DNA of 64,000 bases from Theristus sp. LFF4_11 (GCA_030248135.1 JASANC010005615.1:30047-94046), one strand, 5' to 3'. Positions 1-12,134 are shown, numbered from the stretch's first letter. Notes: generated by a model not told the origin, from the letters alone. Numbers and translations are program-made.

Positions 1-422
1 CCATGGGGGTTTATTTCTTCAGCGACTTCTGGGGGTGGGGGTTTATTTTGGGGGGGGGGCTTTATTTTTGGGGGGGGGTTTATTTGGAAACCATTTTTAG
101 GAGTGGGCAAAATGGCAAAAATACCTTCCATGGCAGGAAGGAAGTCGCAGAAACTTCTACTCTACATAGAAATTTCCTTTTACAACAGCCTTTTGTAATG
201 AAATTACCATTAACTCATCCATTTGGGGCCTTTGGTAGCACAATTTCATCATTTTCACGGCAACCAGCCACTGAATTCGCTGGGTATGTGTTCCAAACAG
301 GTTTCAATAATCCCCCATGGGGGATTATTTTTGGGGGGGGGATTATTTGGAAACTTGTCAAGGGGGTGGGGGTTTATTTTGGGGGGGGGTTAATTTGGGG
401 GGGGTTAATAGAGGTAATACGG
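1..422. mobile_element. Right part of a G-rich TIR element (MITE-like), cut by the window edge
   Basis: Stretches of 7-10 G alternate with TTTATT/GATTATT motifs and surround a unique core (about 105-290) that reads AATGGCAAAAATACCTTCCA and continues to a block ending GGGGCCTTTGG. The same core and the same GAGGTAATACGG|TA right end recur in the full copy at 2416-3087, which marks this as the right-hand part of a second copy. Apparent reading frames here are glycine-rich translations of G runs and are not genes. Confidence 0.6.
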
Positions 423-612
423 TATGATTTCTTCACGTGAAAACTTGCCTGAAAAGGTACACATCGAAGTGACGTTCTATGGTGCCATAAAAAACGGATA
501 TGCGTGCCGTCAGCAAGCAAATGACGTCAGTCCGCTTAGACATGTTCCACTAAATAGGCTATATACTTTTGGAAAGACACACTTTGCATGTGCATTTTGA
601 AAGACGTGTTAT

Positions 613-2296
613 TCAAGATTCAACAACCAAAACAGAGAAAAAGAAAAAGTGAGACGCCAACGAACAGACGCATTGGTCGTTCTGTGCGACCATGGGCGCG
701 TCGCACGTGCACTTCACGTTCTGACCAGCGGGGCATTTCGAGCCGCCCGGACAGCCGATCACAATGTCCCCGTTGGCTGCATCCTTAGTGCGACACATCT
801 GGCCGATATTCACGGCTGGAATACAAAATAATGATCAAGCCATCAGTCTGCACTGACCAAGATGATCAGAAATTGTTTACTGATTATTAAAAGTTGCGTC
901 CCCACATTTTGTGAACTCGGATCACTTTGCCAATTTTTAATTCCCGCTTCATGCATGAAACTGTTTTTCTATCTATGCGCGCACTGAGTCTCAGGACCAA
1001 AAGAACAGTTCATAGTTATGCAGATATATTTTCCAGAAGCAAGAAAAACGAAGTACAAATTGTATAAATAGTAAGTTTGGGTTGATAACGCACGCACGCT
1101 ACAAAATTTACCATTTCCGTTTCCGTTTCCATTTTCATTTACCGTTTCCGTTTCAGAATTTTTTTATCGAAAATCTGAAATGAGTAACTGACCATTTTGG
1201 GAGCACCCGACGCACCGTAGAAAAGTGCAGGAACGAAAACTTTTGGAAACGGAAACGGAAACTGAAATGGACATTTTTTTAAATTTAAAAAAGCGCCGTG
1301 AAGCCGCGTTTGTTTAGTCTGACAGTATTTCCAGTAGTTTCGTCTGCAACAATCAGCTGTGTCAGTATTATCTTTTGGTATGGTTCCAATCCGAGACTCA
1401 ATGCGCACATAGAGACCGGTAAATGTTTCATGAATGCGCGGAAATTCAAAGTTCGTAAAGTGATCCGAGTCCCCAAAATACATAGGACCGGATCACTGTG
1501 GCCTTTGTTTTGAAGTGCCACATAACGATTGAAACTAAAGTTTCCTTTCCACGTCTGCGGTCTGCGTTCAGTCGCAGAACATTAAAACATTAACAGTACA
1601 TAGTTCGCTGACGACATGCGCCGTGACCGACCAGTGCAGCGGGCGCCTATCTGCGTTTGCGGGCGGTTGTCGAAGCGCGCCGGCACACAGCTGCATCGCT
1701 TCTCCCCGTTCACGTCTGTACAAATCGCGCCACTGATCACGGTGCAATCGTCTCGCGTGTTTACCGTGCCGGCGCACGTGTCTCCGATGGGCTTATGATC
1801 TGCAAACAACAAAACGACAATGATTTATGTATTCGCAGTCACCACCGACGCTTCGCTAGAGATAATGTGATCTAATTACGTCTGCTGATCATTTGTAATT
1901 AGGCAATTTAGCCACTAATTATGGAAGTTCTCGCCTATATACAAACGGTGATGTCTTTTTCTCTGGTGTTCTGAAATCGACATTAAAGTTATCGCGCAAC
2001 ATCGGCACATCGTTTGTCTAGCTTCGGTCGCGCATTTATTCGCACTCGACCGAATTGTGCAGTCGAACTGCTGCAGATCACAGGGCAATATCAGCTCATT
2101 CGCTGCTTTGGTCCTCCTGTCTTGCGTAGCTGCTCGATGCGCAGCCAATCAGCGTAACGCAGATTGAAATGTCAGATGGCACAAATCATGCAAACTGCTT
2201 CACACATGCCAACTCACTTGCGTGACTGCGTTCAATAACAGCCACGATCAGTAGCAGTAGCACTTTTGGTGTGGCCGCAGAGCACGACAGTGGCAT
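613..2296 (-). CDS. Secreted cysteine-rich EB-like protein, 4 exons, 183 aa
   Basis: Hand-built model: exons 2296-2218, 2102-2001, 1799-1632 and 815-613, all joined in phase 1, total 552 nt. The first exon encodes a signal peptide (hydrophobic core LLLLIVAVI, likely cleavage after SHA) and ends at a strong GTGAGT donor. The rest is repeated cysteine modules: C..DC..KC..MC, then GDTC..DDC..AIC..RCSC..RC, then QMC..GC..KC..KCTCD..QCVC. This spacing resembles the EB module of invertebrate secreted proteins, so an extracellular structural or binding role is inferred; no enzyme motif is seen. The donor chosen at 2001 is the weakest junction (TGTTGCG), and the C-terminus after the last CxC (ASHFFFF...) may be intron read-through. 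Nothing in the neighbourhood suggests a partner. The family assignment is tentative; the secreted cysteine-rich nature is well supported. Confidence 0.7.
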
Positions 2297-2415
2297 TGTT
2301 GGCAAAAATTGATCAGCAGCACCAATTTGTATGCGCTGTTCGTTTTTAAAAAATAACGGCTGATAAATAAATACCTAGCTGATTTTGCATCCTTCTATGT
2401 TCAATAATGCGTATA

Positions 2416-3087
2416 CCGTATTACCCCCGATAAACCCCATGGGGGATTAATACGTCAGCGACTTTTAGAGGTGGGGGTTTATTAGTGGGGGGGGGATTAT
2501 TGGGGGGGGGATTATTGGTGGGGGGGGGGCTTTATTTACAAACAAATTCTAGGGGTAATGGGGCTTATTGAAAAATGGCAAAAATACCTTGCATGGCAGG
2601 CAAGAAAGTCGCAGAAACTTCTACTTTTCACAGAGATTTCCTTTTGTAACAGCCTTTTGTAATGAAATTACCATTAACTCATCCCTTTGGGGCCTTTGGT
2701 ACAGTATGGCCGAATAAATGAGGCAGTCCATCAAGGCGGGATCAGCCGCAGACTAGGAGTTGTCTTTTTCAAAAAAGCCAACGTAATTCCCAATCATGTG
2801 TACAAGGGATAAAGAATGAACAGAATAGCGCGGATAATCCATTAGTTTAAAAAAACGCGTCAAATTTGGCACACAATTCAGTTTATGAGGTCGTTTTTTT
2901 TTTTTTTTAAAGGGTTTTGGAAAAAGCTGGTTCGGCGTAGCACAATTTCACCAATGTCACTGCATAGTGCATTCAGCCACTGGATTATTTGTGGGGGGGG
3001 GGGGAATTATTCGGAAACTTGTCGTGGGGGTGGGGGTTTATTGGTGGGGGGATTAATGGTTGGGGGGGTTTAATGGGGGTAATACGG
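2416..3087. mobile_element. Non-autonomous TIR element with G-rich ends, TA target duplication
   Basis: The ends are inverted repeats, CCGTATTACCCCC at the left and GGGGGTAATACGG at the right, each flanked by TA (2414-2415 and 3088-3089). Inside are G-run/TTATT arrays and a core shared with the copy at 1-422 (GGCAAAAATACC..., ...CAGCCTTTTGTAATG). This copy has about 270 bp of extra sequence (about 2700-2970) after GGGGCCTTTGG. No transposase frame is present. TA duplication with short TIRs is typical of elements mobilised by Tc1/mariner-type transposases; the superfamily is inferred. Confidence 0.7.
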
Positions 3088-3089
3088 TA

Positions 3090-4030
3090 ATGTGCTTGTT
3101 TGCAAACTAAGAGTTTGCACAAAAAAGTGACAAGATTCTAATTTTAATTGCTGTGATGGCGACATGTGGAAATGGTTGATGGAGTTATCCTTTCTAAAAC
3201 GCTTGACTTGACGCCGACACATGATTTGTTTCAGAATGCGATTATTGTTCCTTAAACGTGGAAAAAATTGTCATCGCGTGCGTCATACAGTCGTACGTAG
3301 ACGTGCGTTTTGTTGAGCAGACAGTTGGTTTCCACCGATTGTTGCGCTCAACACCGCGGTGTGTTTCCGCGTGTCAAACCATTCCAGTTGAACATACACG
3401 ACACGCACGCAAATGACCCAAATCAAAATGAAAAACTTCACGTGCAATTCCGTTGGCGTAGTGAGAGATACATATTGTTTCACACGGAATCGTGTTTATC
3501 ATCGTTTATCATGTTGAATGCAACATTTGGGGTCGCCACGGTTCGAAAACCTTTTTTTCAACAGACCTGTGCAGTTTTTTTAACGCATTACTTTGTGTAC
3601 AACGTTTCCTTGTGATCGACCGATAAATACAATTGAATAATCATCATTTTGAACTTTTTACCTTATACAATACCGCACCCTGGATTTCCGTTACTAGTCA
3701 TCCTACTGCGAAACTAACACTTTGTACTGAAATTCAATTATTCGAATTCGTAGAAATTCAGTTACTTACTGCAAACCCATTTAGTCGCAAAAGTTCAAAA
3801 ATTAATAATACTTAATTAAAACACGAGTAAACTTAATTTTAACAGTAATTTTAGCAACAGTTTGTTGTAACGAAACCTCCGTACTGTACTGTAGATCATA
3901 TCACTCTTGCGAATCGAATGTTTTTCATCGAAAAACGTCGGCAAATTGAGAATTTTCAAAAGCGTCGTGATGTAACAGGGAAGAAAAACCTTAAACGGCC
4001 CGATTGTCTATTGTAGTGACGGAAAAAGCG
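3090..4030. other. No gene seen (AT-rich intergenic)
   Basis: Both strands were read. Frames up to about 100 codons lack family motifs, and no splice-consistent exon was found. Part of 3430-3480 resembles ordinary AT-rich spacer. Confidence 0.5.
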
Positions 4031-4039
4031 CAGTTTTAA

Positions 4040-4250
4040 AAAATTCCTTGAGGGGGTACAATTGCGGCCGCCTAATTGCGACCTGAAGAGTTCCGGCCCG
4101 CTCATATCGGCCCGAAGAATTCCGGCTTTGGTTAATTCCGTCTCGTGTCATTGCGGCCCGGTGAATTCCGGCCCGGACAATTCTAGCCGGCGAATTTTTC
4201 ACCAGCACGAACCAAATGGAGCATTTTTGGTGATCAAATATTGATGCTAG
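4040..4250. repeat. Degenerate half of the CCGGCCCG foldback family
   Basis: Contains several diverged copies of a ~15-bp unit, AATTCCGGCCCGAAG (for example 4128-4180). It starts with GGGGGTACAATTG and ends in a block with GAATTTTTCACCAGCACGAACC. The same unit, a GTACAA/TTGTAC edge and the same kind of flank are found in both arms of the foldback element at 17325-17652. Only one arm is present here, so it is a fragment. Confidence 0.6.
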
Positions 4251-5525
4251 TTCTGTTTGTTCAATGTTTACAATTTCAATGTGGTTTCTTTTTTTTGATT
4301 TTTTTCGGAAAGGGGAGTTTTTTAATAATAATTTAACAAAAAGATAGTTTATTTATTCGATCACGAACCAGAACCACAAGTTGCGAACTATCAATTATTT
4401 TAATAAAATTTTGGCATCATTTCTGCACCATGCAGGCTGCGCTGATGGCACACTGTTCCAATTGTGCAATCTGGACATGTACAGTAAGGAGAATAAGGAG
4501 ATTTGGGAGGTACAAGTGCAGAAAGCCATCACAAAATAAAAATTCATATTTCATGAAATTTTAACTTTGTAAGACAGCTGCACAAAATGTGGTTGGAATT
4601 GGTCTTGGCAAATGTGCAAAAAATGGGCGTATGACCGGGTGTATACTTTCGCCAAACAGTTTTCGCGTTGCAGCGGCTTGGAAAATGAATGACTTTGGAA
4701 ACGCTTTGTGACGTCGCCGCTTAATTTTCGTCATTTGCCATTTCTCATAATCACGCGGCAGCTACATGATGATGGGTCCAAAAAAAGGTATTACCAATTT
4801 CAAACCCACTGTTTTTTTACAAGTATGTCAGAACCTCACTGGCAAAAGACGGTTTGTATTCGCAATTTAGCAACTGATAAAAAAATGCAAAACATCATTT
4901 TTGCGTTTAAAAACGTTTTGACGCCCACAGGAATTCTGAAAAATGTCATCGAGTTTCACGTGAGACGTTTTTGTTTTTGCAACCATGCGGTTTCAGCGTG
5001 TTTCTTGTTCAAGATGTGTTTCATCAGAATCTAACAAGTGTTTTCTTCAAGTTTTGATTTAAAGCGAAACCGCTCCGAAGAATAAATTATTTTAGGTCCA
5101 GTTTGATACGGCTTACGTTTGCTTTTAGCAGTAAAGTAAACGTTCCTATTCTGCTTGTAAACTAAAGTAAACAATCGTATAAAATTTCTCTGCGGGTTTG
5201 TTTGGGGATGAAACTTTTTTGTCGTGCGTGATGGGACATTATCAAATTGGGTAGTGAAGTGACGTTTAACTGTTGAAAAAAGTCGATAGCGCATAAATTT
5301 GTGTGAAAATTGTTTGGCTGCATTTGAATGTGACGACAAATTGATTTCGTTGACATGATGCAGCTGGTCGTGAACGTTTGAAGCTTCAATGGCGCAGCAA
5401 GAATGAAACTTCAGATGTGAAAGAACGCAAACGGCAATGAAACTAAGTTTCAGCGCAAAAAATGAAACGTGACTTTCTGCGAAGATCAGAAGCATTTGAT
5501 AACAAAATTTATCATTGTTTTATTT
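4251..5525. other. No gene supported
   Basis: AT-rich sequence. A 154-codon open frame on the minus strand (5495-5031) has no recognisable motif or start context, no homologous feel and basic low-complexity composition; it is treated as chance. Confidence 0.4.
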
Positions 5526-5532
5526 ATTTACT

Positions 5533-6961
5533 AGCCTATTGACCCGAGCGTATGTGGCTTAATCAATGCCAAGCCTTTTTGGTGAAGTGGCATTGACTTA
5601 GAAAGAAAAAACAGTAACGTTTACTGAATAATAACCCTGAAGAAAATTTACCTTGTGCTGCCGTGAAGTCGCCTACAATACAATATTTTTTAATGTATTT
5701 AAATAAATAAAAAATGCGAAGTTTATGATTTTGCTATTTTTACCCGTTTACCCTAACCGAAGGCAAGCCTTTTTGTAAGTGAAGTAAAATTGAATAAAAA
5801 ATATAAAAACTAACGTTTTTTTCATTTACCCGTTTTAAAAAGCTAATGCTTTTTTTACCCGTTTACCTAAGCCAAGCCTTTTTTGTAAAGTGAAAATGCG
5901 AAGTTTATGATTTTGCTATTTTTATCCGTTCACCCTAACCTAAGTCAAGCCTTTTTGTAAGTGAAGTAAAATTGAATAAAAAATATAAAAACTAACGTTT
6001 TTTTTCATTTACCCGTTTTAAAAAGCTAATGCTTTTTTACCCGTTTACCTAAGCCAAGCCTTTTTTTGTAAAGTGAAAATGCAAAGTTTATGATTTTGCT
6101 ATTTTTACCCGTTCACCCTAACCTAAGTCAAGCCTTTTTGTAAGTTAAGTAAGATTGAATAAAAAATATAAAAATTAACGTTTTTTTCATTAAAAAATAC
6201 CCGTTTTAAAAAGCTAATGCTTCTTTTACCCGGTTACCCTAACATAAGCCAAGCCTTTTTTCTAAAGTGAAAATGAATAGAAGAAACAAAAAAGTGACGT
6301 TTATAATTTCGTTTTGCAGTCATTGCTTCTTTTTACCCGTTTACCCCAACATGACCCAAACATTTTGCAAAGTGAAAATGAATGGTAAATACCATTTCGA
6401 CCCAATTAAAAAACTAACTTTTTTCAGAGACGGTTTTGTTACATCTTTCGCAGTCGCTCGTCAAGTTTTGAGCAGCAACAATTGCCAGTTGCCCATCGTG
6501 CGTTACGTTGAAATTATCGCTCATAACCATGGAGTATCAATTTGAAAATGAAACATGGAGTATCAATTTCAATGAAATTTACTTGTTTTGAATCCAAAGT
6601 GCAACTTGCAATGCCGATGTCGATGTGCGTTTTGCAACCCGATTTTTAAAAACAAAAAAGTTCAAACTTTTTTCAAAGACGGTTTTGTTACATCTTTCCC
6701 AGTCGATCATCAAGTTTTGATCAGCCACGCTTCCATTTGCCTATGCTGCGCTGAACTGTCTCTGTTGACCAAAGAGTATCATGATGACTCCAGCTATGAA
6801 GAGCGACGTTTTGAGAAAACAATCTCAACTGGCATTAATAAAAAAAATGGTTAAGGAAATTGAGATGGAGTTTTCTTAAATAGCAAAAATGGACGCCAAT
6901 TCAAATTGCAAAAAAAGTGCCACGCACAGACAGACAGACACTTTGTAAATTTAATAATATA
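5533..6961. repeat. Copy 1 of a tandemly duplicated ~1.5 kb repeat unit
   Basis: Begins AGCCTATTGACCCGAGCGTA and ends in a CAGACAGACAGACA / TTGTAAATTTA block. Inside are several diverged copies of a 100-180 bp subrepeat with landmarks TTACCCGTTCACCCTAACC, AAGCCTTTTTGTAAGTGAAG and GAATAAAAAATATAAAAA. A non-repetitive 3' portion carries CGGTTTTGTTACATCTTTC and CAAGTTTTGAGCAGC. No coding capacity is recognisable. Confidence 0.8.
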
Positions 6962-8545
6962 GACTAGCCAATTGACCCGAGCGTATGTGGCTTAATCAAT
7001 GCCAAGCCTTTTTGGTGAAGTAGCATTGAATTAAAAAGAAAAAAACAGTAACGTTTACTGAATAACCAATCTGAAGAAAATTTACTTTGTGCTGCCGTGA
7101 AGCCGCCTACAATACAATATTTTTTATTGTATTTAAATGAATAAAAAATGCGAAGTTTATGAGTTTGTTATTTTTACCCATTCACCCTAACCTAAGGCAA
7201 GCCTTTTTGTATGTGAAGTAAGATTGAATAAAAAACATAAAAATTAACGTTTTTTAATTACCCGTTTAAAAAAGCTAATGCTTCATTTACCCGTTTACCT
7301 TAGCCAAGCCTTTTTTGTAAAGTGAAAATGCGAAGTTTATGATTTTGCTATTTTTACCCGTTCACCCTGACCGTCAAGCCTTTTTGTAAGTTAAGTAAGA
7401 TTGAATAAAAAATTTAAAAATTAACGTTTTATTCAATTACCCGTTTTAAAAAGCTTATGCTTCTTTTGCCCGGTTAGCCTAACATAAGCCAAGCCTTTTT
7501 TGTAAAGTGAAAATGAATAGAAGAAACAAAAACAGTGACGTTTTTAATTTATTTTTGCAGTCATTGCTTCTTTTACCCGTTTACCCTAACATAAGCCAAG
7601 CATCTTTTGTAATGTGAAAATGCGAAGTTTATGATTTTGCAATTTTTACCCGTTCACCGTAACCTAAGTCAAGCCTTTTTGTAAATGAAGTAAAATTGAA
7701 TAAAAAATATAAAAATTAACGGTTTTTTCAATTACCCGTTTTAATAAGATAATGCTTCTTTTACCCGTTCACCCTAACCTAAGTCAAGCCTTTTTGCAAA
7801 TGAAGTAAAATTGAATAAAAAATATAAAAATTAACGGTTTTTTCAATTACCCGTTTTAAAAAGCTAATGCTTCTTTAACCCGTTTACCCTAACGTAAGCC
7901 AAGCATCTTTTATAAAGCGAAAATGCGAGGTTTATGATTTTGCTATTTTTACCCGTTCACCGTAACCTAAGTCAAGCCTTTTTGTAAGTGAAGTAAAATT
8001 GAATAAAAATATAAAAATTAACGGTTTTTTTAATTACCCGTTTTAAAAAGCTAATGCTTTTTTACCCGTTTACCTAAGCCAAGCCTTTTTTGTAAAGTGA
8101 AAATGAATAGAAGAAACAAAAAAGTGACGTTTTTAAGTTTCGTTTTGCAGTCATTGCTTCTTTTTACCCGTTTACCCTAACATAACCCAAGCCTTTTGCA
8201 AAGTGAAAATGAATGGTAAATACCATTGCGACCCAATTGAAAATATCTTACTTTTTTCAAAGACGGTTTTGTCACATCTTTCGCAGTCGCTCGTCAAGTT
8301 TTGAGCAGCAACAATTGCTATTTGCCAACTGTAGCCATAACCGTAGAGTATCAACTTGAAAAGAGTATCATGATGACTTTCAGCTATGAAGAGCGGCGTT
8401 TTGATTAAACAATTTGAAGTGATATTAAAAATAGATAAAGATTGAGATTGAGATTGAGATGAAGCTTTCTTAAATAGCAAAAATGGGCGCCAATTCAAAA
8501 GTGTGACGGACAGACAGACAAATTGTAAATTTAGTAGTAATAGAT
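6962..8545. repeat. Copy 2 of the tandemly duplicated ~1.5 kb repeat unit
   Basis: Begins AGCCAATTGACCCGAGCGTA directly after copy 1 and repeats its order: leader, subrepeats with AAGCCTTTTTGTAA, the CGGTTTTGTCACATCTTTC block, and the CAGACAGACA / TTGTAAATTTA end. It has more subrepeat copies than copy 1, so internal expansion followed or accompanied the duplication. Confidence 0.8.
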
Positions 8546-8609
8546 TACGTGAAGCGGACCCAAGTGAATATTCCAGTTTCTGGCGACAAAACGCAAAAAC
8601 AGTCGGTCA

Positions 8610-8834
8610 GATGAACTCACTGGTTTCCAGCTGGCCGGGCCTGTCTTTGTCAAACTGAACCGGTTTTTTGCAGTTTTGAACGTAAGACACACCGCTTGGC
8701 AACACCGCAAAAAACCAAGAGTCACATAGCTGGTCGATAGCTCGAATTGGTTGCAAAAAGAGGCTCCACAGCCAAACACCGTCCGCGCCACACGGGATTT
8801 GGTTTGTTCGTTTGTGTGTTTTCGAGTTTCGCAA
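8610..8834 (-). CDS. Possible coding exon of an unknown gene
   Basis: One minus-strand frame of about 70 codons reads like protein: WLWSLF, CDSWFFAVLPSG, VQNCKKPVQFDKDRPGQLE. It is followed by a good donor (CCA|GTGAGT at about 8620). No convincing acceptor or partner exon was found, and the duplicated repeat begins just beyond. The domain is not recognised. It could be an exon orphaned by repeat insertion, or chance. Confidence 0.25.
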
Positions 8835-9309
8835 CTTTTATTTTCACGTGCTCTTTCGCGAATGTTTCCCTTGGAAGCTCTAAAAAAGCTACATATAGAT
8901 GCTGGAAGCCAAGAAGCCGTAAGCTCTGGGTCTGGACGCTGGGCTGCATTCCACAATTTTTTCACGTGCACCATTTCGCTGCTGCTACAACCAAACATTC
9001 CATCATAGCTACCGCTGCCGTGTCTTTGGCACTCTTTTGGGTGAACTCATGCAGCAATTCGCAATTGCAACATGTTGTCTGTCAGTATGGCCTATTTTTA
9101 TGAACGTGTCCCACTGAAATGACGTCATGAGCCGACAAACATGCGCTTGCCGTTCACAGCAAACCAGAATTTCCGTTTAGCCGATTTCTTCCCGTAAACA
9201 AATGGTGAATGTCGAGTCAGTCACACCAAACTGACATTTTAGTGCCTGTTTTTTGGAAAAGGGGGGTTTTTTAAAAAAAAAACGGTCTTTTTTGGCCGGG
9301 CACTTTTTT

Positions 9310-10339
9310 TATCTAAAAATGCGGGAGACGCATATAAAAGGAGGAATATGGCCTTGTGTAAGCAGTGAAAGACTTGGCTCGACAACGCTTTTCAAGTCTC
9401 TAATGTGGTACACACGGATACAAGTACATAAGAGCCATATTTTTGCGCCGTTTATTTATGATTTCGGTTGCACATGGCAACCCTCGTACTTTGTATTGTA
9501 GACAAATGAAACTTTGACATTTGCGGATTTCGGGCAGTTAGCGACCACTAAAACTACTAAAATAACAATCAGACTTTAGCTCGCTGACACTGGTTTGTCC
9601 AGGACAAATTGTACCGCAGAAGCATTGCGGAACGCAAGGTCTCCTGTGGCAAAGGCAATGACTCACGGGACAGACGGTTTATCCTGCCACACTAGTTGAA
9701 GTTGACACCGGTAAAAAAGGTGAAAATCAATGGAAGACAACTCCTTTTTGTCACTGGTGCTGGTGTGTACACAGCGGTGCGTACGTTAACAACAACGAAA
9801 AAGCTACATGCAACAATGTTTTGCAATCTCTGATTTTTCTGTTTTTGCACAGAATTTACAGAATTTCGCACATGGCGTGATTTTAGATTAAATCGAAGAG
9901 GACAATTATAAAATAACTTCAAAGTTTTACGCTTTTCAGCAAAACGAAAACGAAAACGAAAGTTTCGGATTCGCTGCCCTCCGGGGATATAGCGACCGCA
10001 GGCCACCGAAACCGAAATTGGGCTAAGATCACTGGTGCCCCCCAAGACAGAGCGGGGCTTAGAGGCTGTCCCCCTCACGTGGCGAGGATATTGGTTCCAC
10101 AGGATGGTGAGCCGTCCATTCCCCAATCCCACCGCAGTTTGGTACCTTCGGGTTTCCGGAATCGGTGGGGGGCGTGCTTAAAAACAAACAAACAAACGCG
10201 GCGCAAAAATATGACTCTTATGTACTTGTATCCGTGTGTACCACATTAGAGACTTGAAAAGCGTTGTCGAGCCAAGTCTTTCACTGCTTACACAAGGCCA
10301 TATTCCTCCTTTTATATGCGTCTCCCGCATTTTTAGATA
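9310..10339. mobile_element. TIR element with ~141-bp inverted arms, no transposase
   Basis: The arm 9310-9450 is repeated almost perfectly in reverse complement at 10199-10339. The outermost bases are TATCTAAAAATGCGGGAGA and its complement; a TA duplication is possible. The ~750-bp interior has no transposase; it carries a fragment of the SINE-B tail (10024-10170). It is likely a non-autonomous DNA transposon that captured or received other repeats. Confidence 0.8.
10024..10170 (+). repeat. SINE-B 3' fragment inside the TIR element
   Basis: Matches the 3' body of the SINE at 39267-39480: GACAGAGCGGGGCTTAGAGG, CACGTGGCGAGGATATTGG, GGTACCTTCGGGTTTCCGGA and GGCGTGCTT, then A-rich (AAACAAACAAAC). 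The tRNA-like head is missing. Just upstream, 9980-10010 (GATATAGCGACCGCAGGCCA) resembles 39010-39040, so the two loci share more than the SINE tail. Confidence 0.8.
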
Positions 10340-10407
10340 ATATTCTGACTTTTACATAAGCCCCGAAGGTCGGACCAAAATCACAGTTCGACTCAGGTTT
10401 TTCATTT

Positions 10408-11735
10408 TTCGTTTTTTAGGCCGATTTCGCATATGCTATTTCTACCGCCGATTCGCCCAAAATCGTCACGATTCAGTACCTAGAATTGCTCACGCAAGAA
10501 AACTGACCCAAAAGACGTGATTGGCGCAATGAATTACCATGGAAAACACCGTTTTCTTGTTTTTCATTTCTGGACCGTTTTCGCCGATTTCCACGGCCGA
10601 TTCGCCCGAAATCGTCACAATTCGGTATCTAGAGTTGCTCACATAAGAAAACTAACCCAGAATCCGTGATCAGCGCATTGAATTACTATGGAAAACACCG
10701 TTTTTTTTGTTTTTCATTTCTGAACCGATTTCGCCAATTTCCACGGCCGATTCGCCCGAAATCGTCACAATTCAGTATCTAGAGTTGCTCACGCAAGAAA
10801 ACTAACCCAGAATCCGTGATCAGCGCATTGAATTACCATGGAAAACACAGTTTTCTTGTTTTTCATTTCTGGTCCGATTTCGCCATTTTCCACGGCCGAT
10901 TCGCTTGAAATCGTTAAGATTCAGTACCTAGAATTGTTCACAAAAAAATTAACCCAAAATCCGTGATCAGCGCATTGAATTACCCTGGAAAATCCCCTTT
11001 TCTTGTTTTTCGTTTATGGACCGATTTCGCCAATTTCCACGGCCGATTCGCCCGAAATCGTCGCGATTCAGCATCTAGAGTTGCTCACGTAAGAAAACTA
11101 ACCAAAATCTGTGATCAGCGCATTGAATTACCCTGGAAAACACCCTTTTCTTGTTTTTCGTTTCTGGACCGTTTTCGCCGATTTCCACGGCCGATTCGCC
11201 CGAAATCGTCACGATTCAGCATCTAGAGTTGCTCACATAAAAAAACTAACCCAAAATCCGTGATCAGCGCATTGAATTACCCTGGAAAATACCCTTTTCT
11301 TGTTTTTCGTTTCTGGACCGATTTCGCCAATTTCCACGGCCGATTCGCCCGAAATCGTCACGATTCAGCATCTAGAGTTGCTCACATAAAAATACTAACC
11401 CAAAATTCGTGATCAGCGCATTGAATTACCCTAGAAAACACCCTTTTCTTGTTTTTCGTTTCTGGACCGATTTCGCCAATTTCCACGGCCGATTCGCCCG
11501 AAATCGTCACGATTCAGCATCTAGAGTTGCTCACGTAAGAAAACTAACCCAAAATTCGTGATCAGCGCATTGAATTACCCTGGAAAACACCCTTTTCTTT
11601 TTTTTCGTTTCTGGACCGATTTCGCCAATTACCACGGCCGATTCGCCCGAAATCGTCACGATTCAGCATCTAGAGTTGCTCACGTAAGAAAACTAACCCA
11701 AAATCCGTGATTAGCGCATTGAATTCCCACGGACT
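10408..11735. repeat. Satellite array, ~149-bp monomer, about 9 copies
   Basis: The marker CACGGCCGATTCG occurs at 10592, 10742, 10891, 11038, 11186, 11335, 11484 and 11633, giving spacings of 147-150 bp. A more diverged first copy precedes 10592. The monomer also contains CTAGAGTTGCTCAC, GTGATCAGCGCATTGAATTA and TTCTTGTTTTTCG. Divergence is higher at the left edge, as expected for an array homogenised from the centre outward. Confidence 0.93.
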
Positions 11736-11814
11736 AGACGTTTTTCCTGTTATTTTTCGTTGCTCAGACAAAATTTGTAAGAGTGAAAAACTGATATCCA
11801 GTCAAAATGCGAAC

Positions 11815-12130
11815 TTTCAAAAAATGCACAATTTTCACCTAAAAAAGTGCCCGGGCAAAAAAATAAACTAATTTTTCAAAATCTACGGATGAAATTACCC
11901 CAGGAAACATTTTTGTTCAACTGTGAAAGTGTCCCAGCTAAAAATTGAAAGAGCGAACACTTAAAACCAGGTGAAAACCCTGCGAACTTTTAAAAATACC
12001 CAATTTTTACCCAAAAAACAAGGTCGGGGCAAAAAATTAACCCAAAGAGCAAAATCTACGGATGAAATTACCCCAGGAAACATTTTTGTTCGACTGTGAA
12101 AGTGTCGCAGGTAAAAATTGAAAGGGCGAA
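11815..12130. repeat. Two tandem copies of a ~180-bp repeat
   Basis: Both copies share AAAATCTACGGATGAAATTA, CCCCAGGAAACATTTTTGTT and GTGAAAGTGTC, about 180 bp apart. They adjoin the 149-bp satellite but are not the same monomer. Confidence 0.75.
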
Positions 12131-12134
12131 CACA

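Noticed and set aside
5031..5495. 154-codon minus-strand open frame
   Set aside because: No motif, signal peptide or splice partner; composition matches AT-rich spacer.
10408..11735. CRISPR-like direct repeats
   Set aside because: Whole 149-bp monomers are repeated with no unique spacers, in an animal genome: a satellite.
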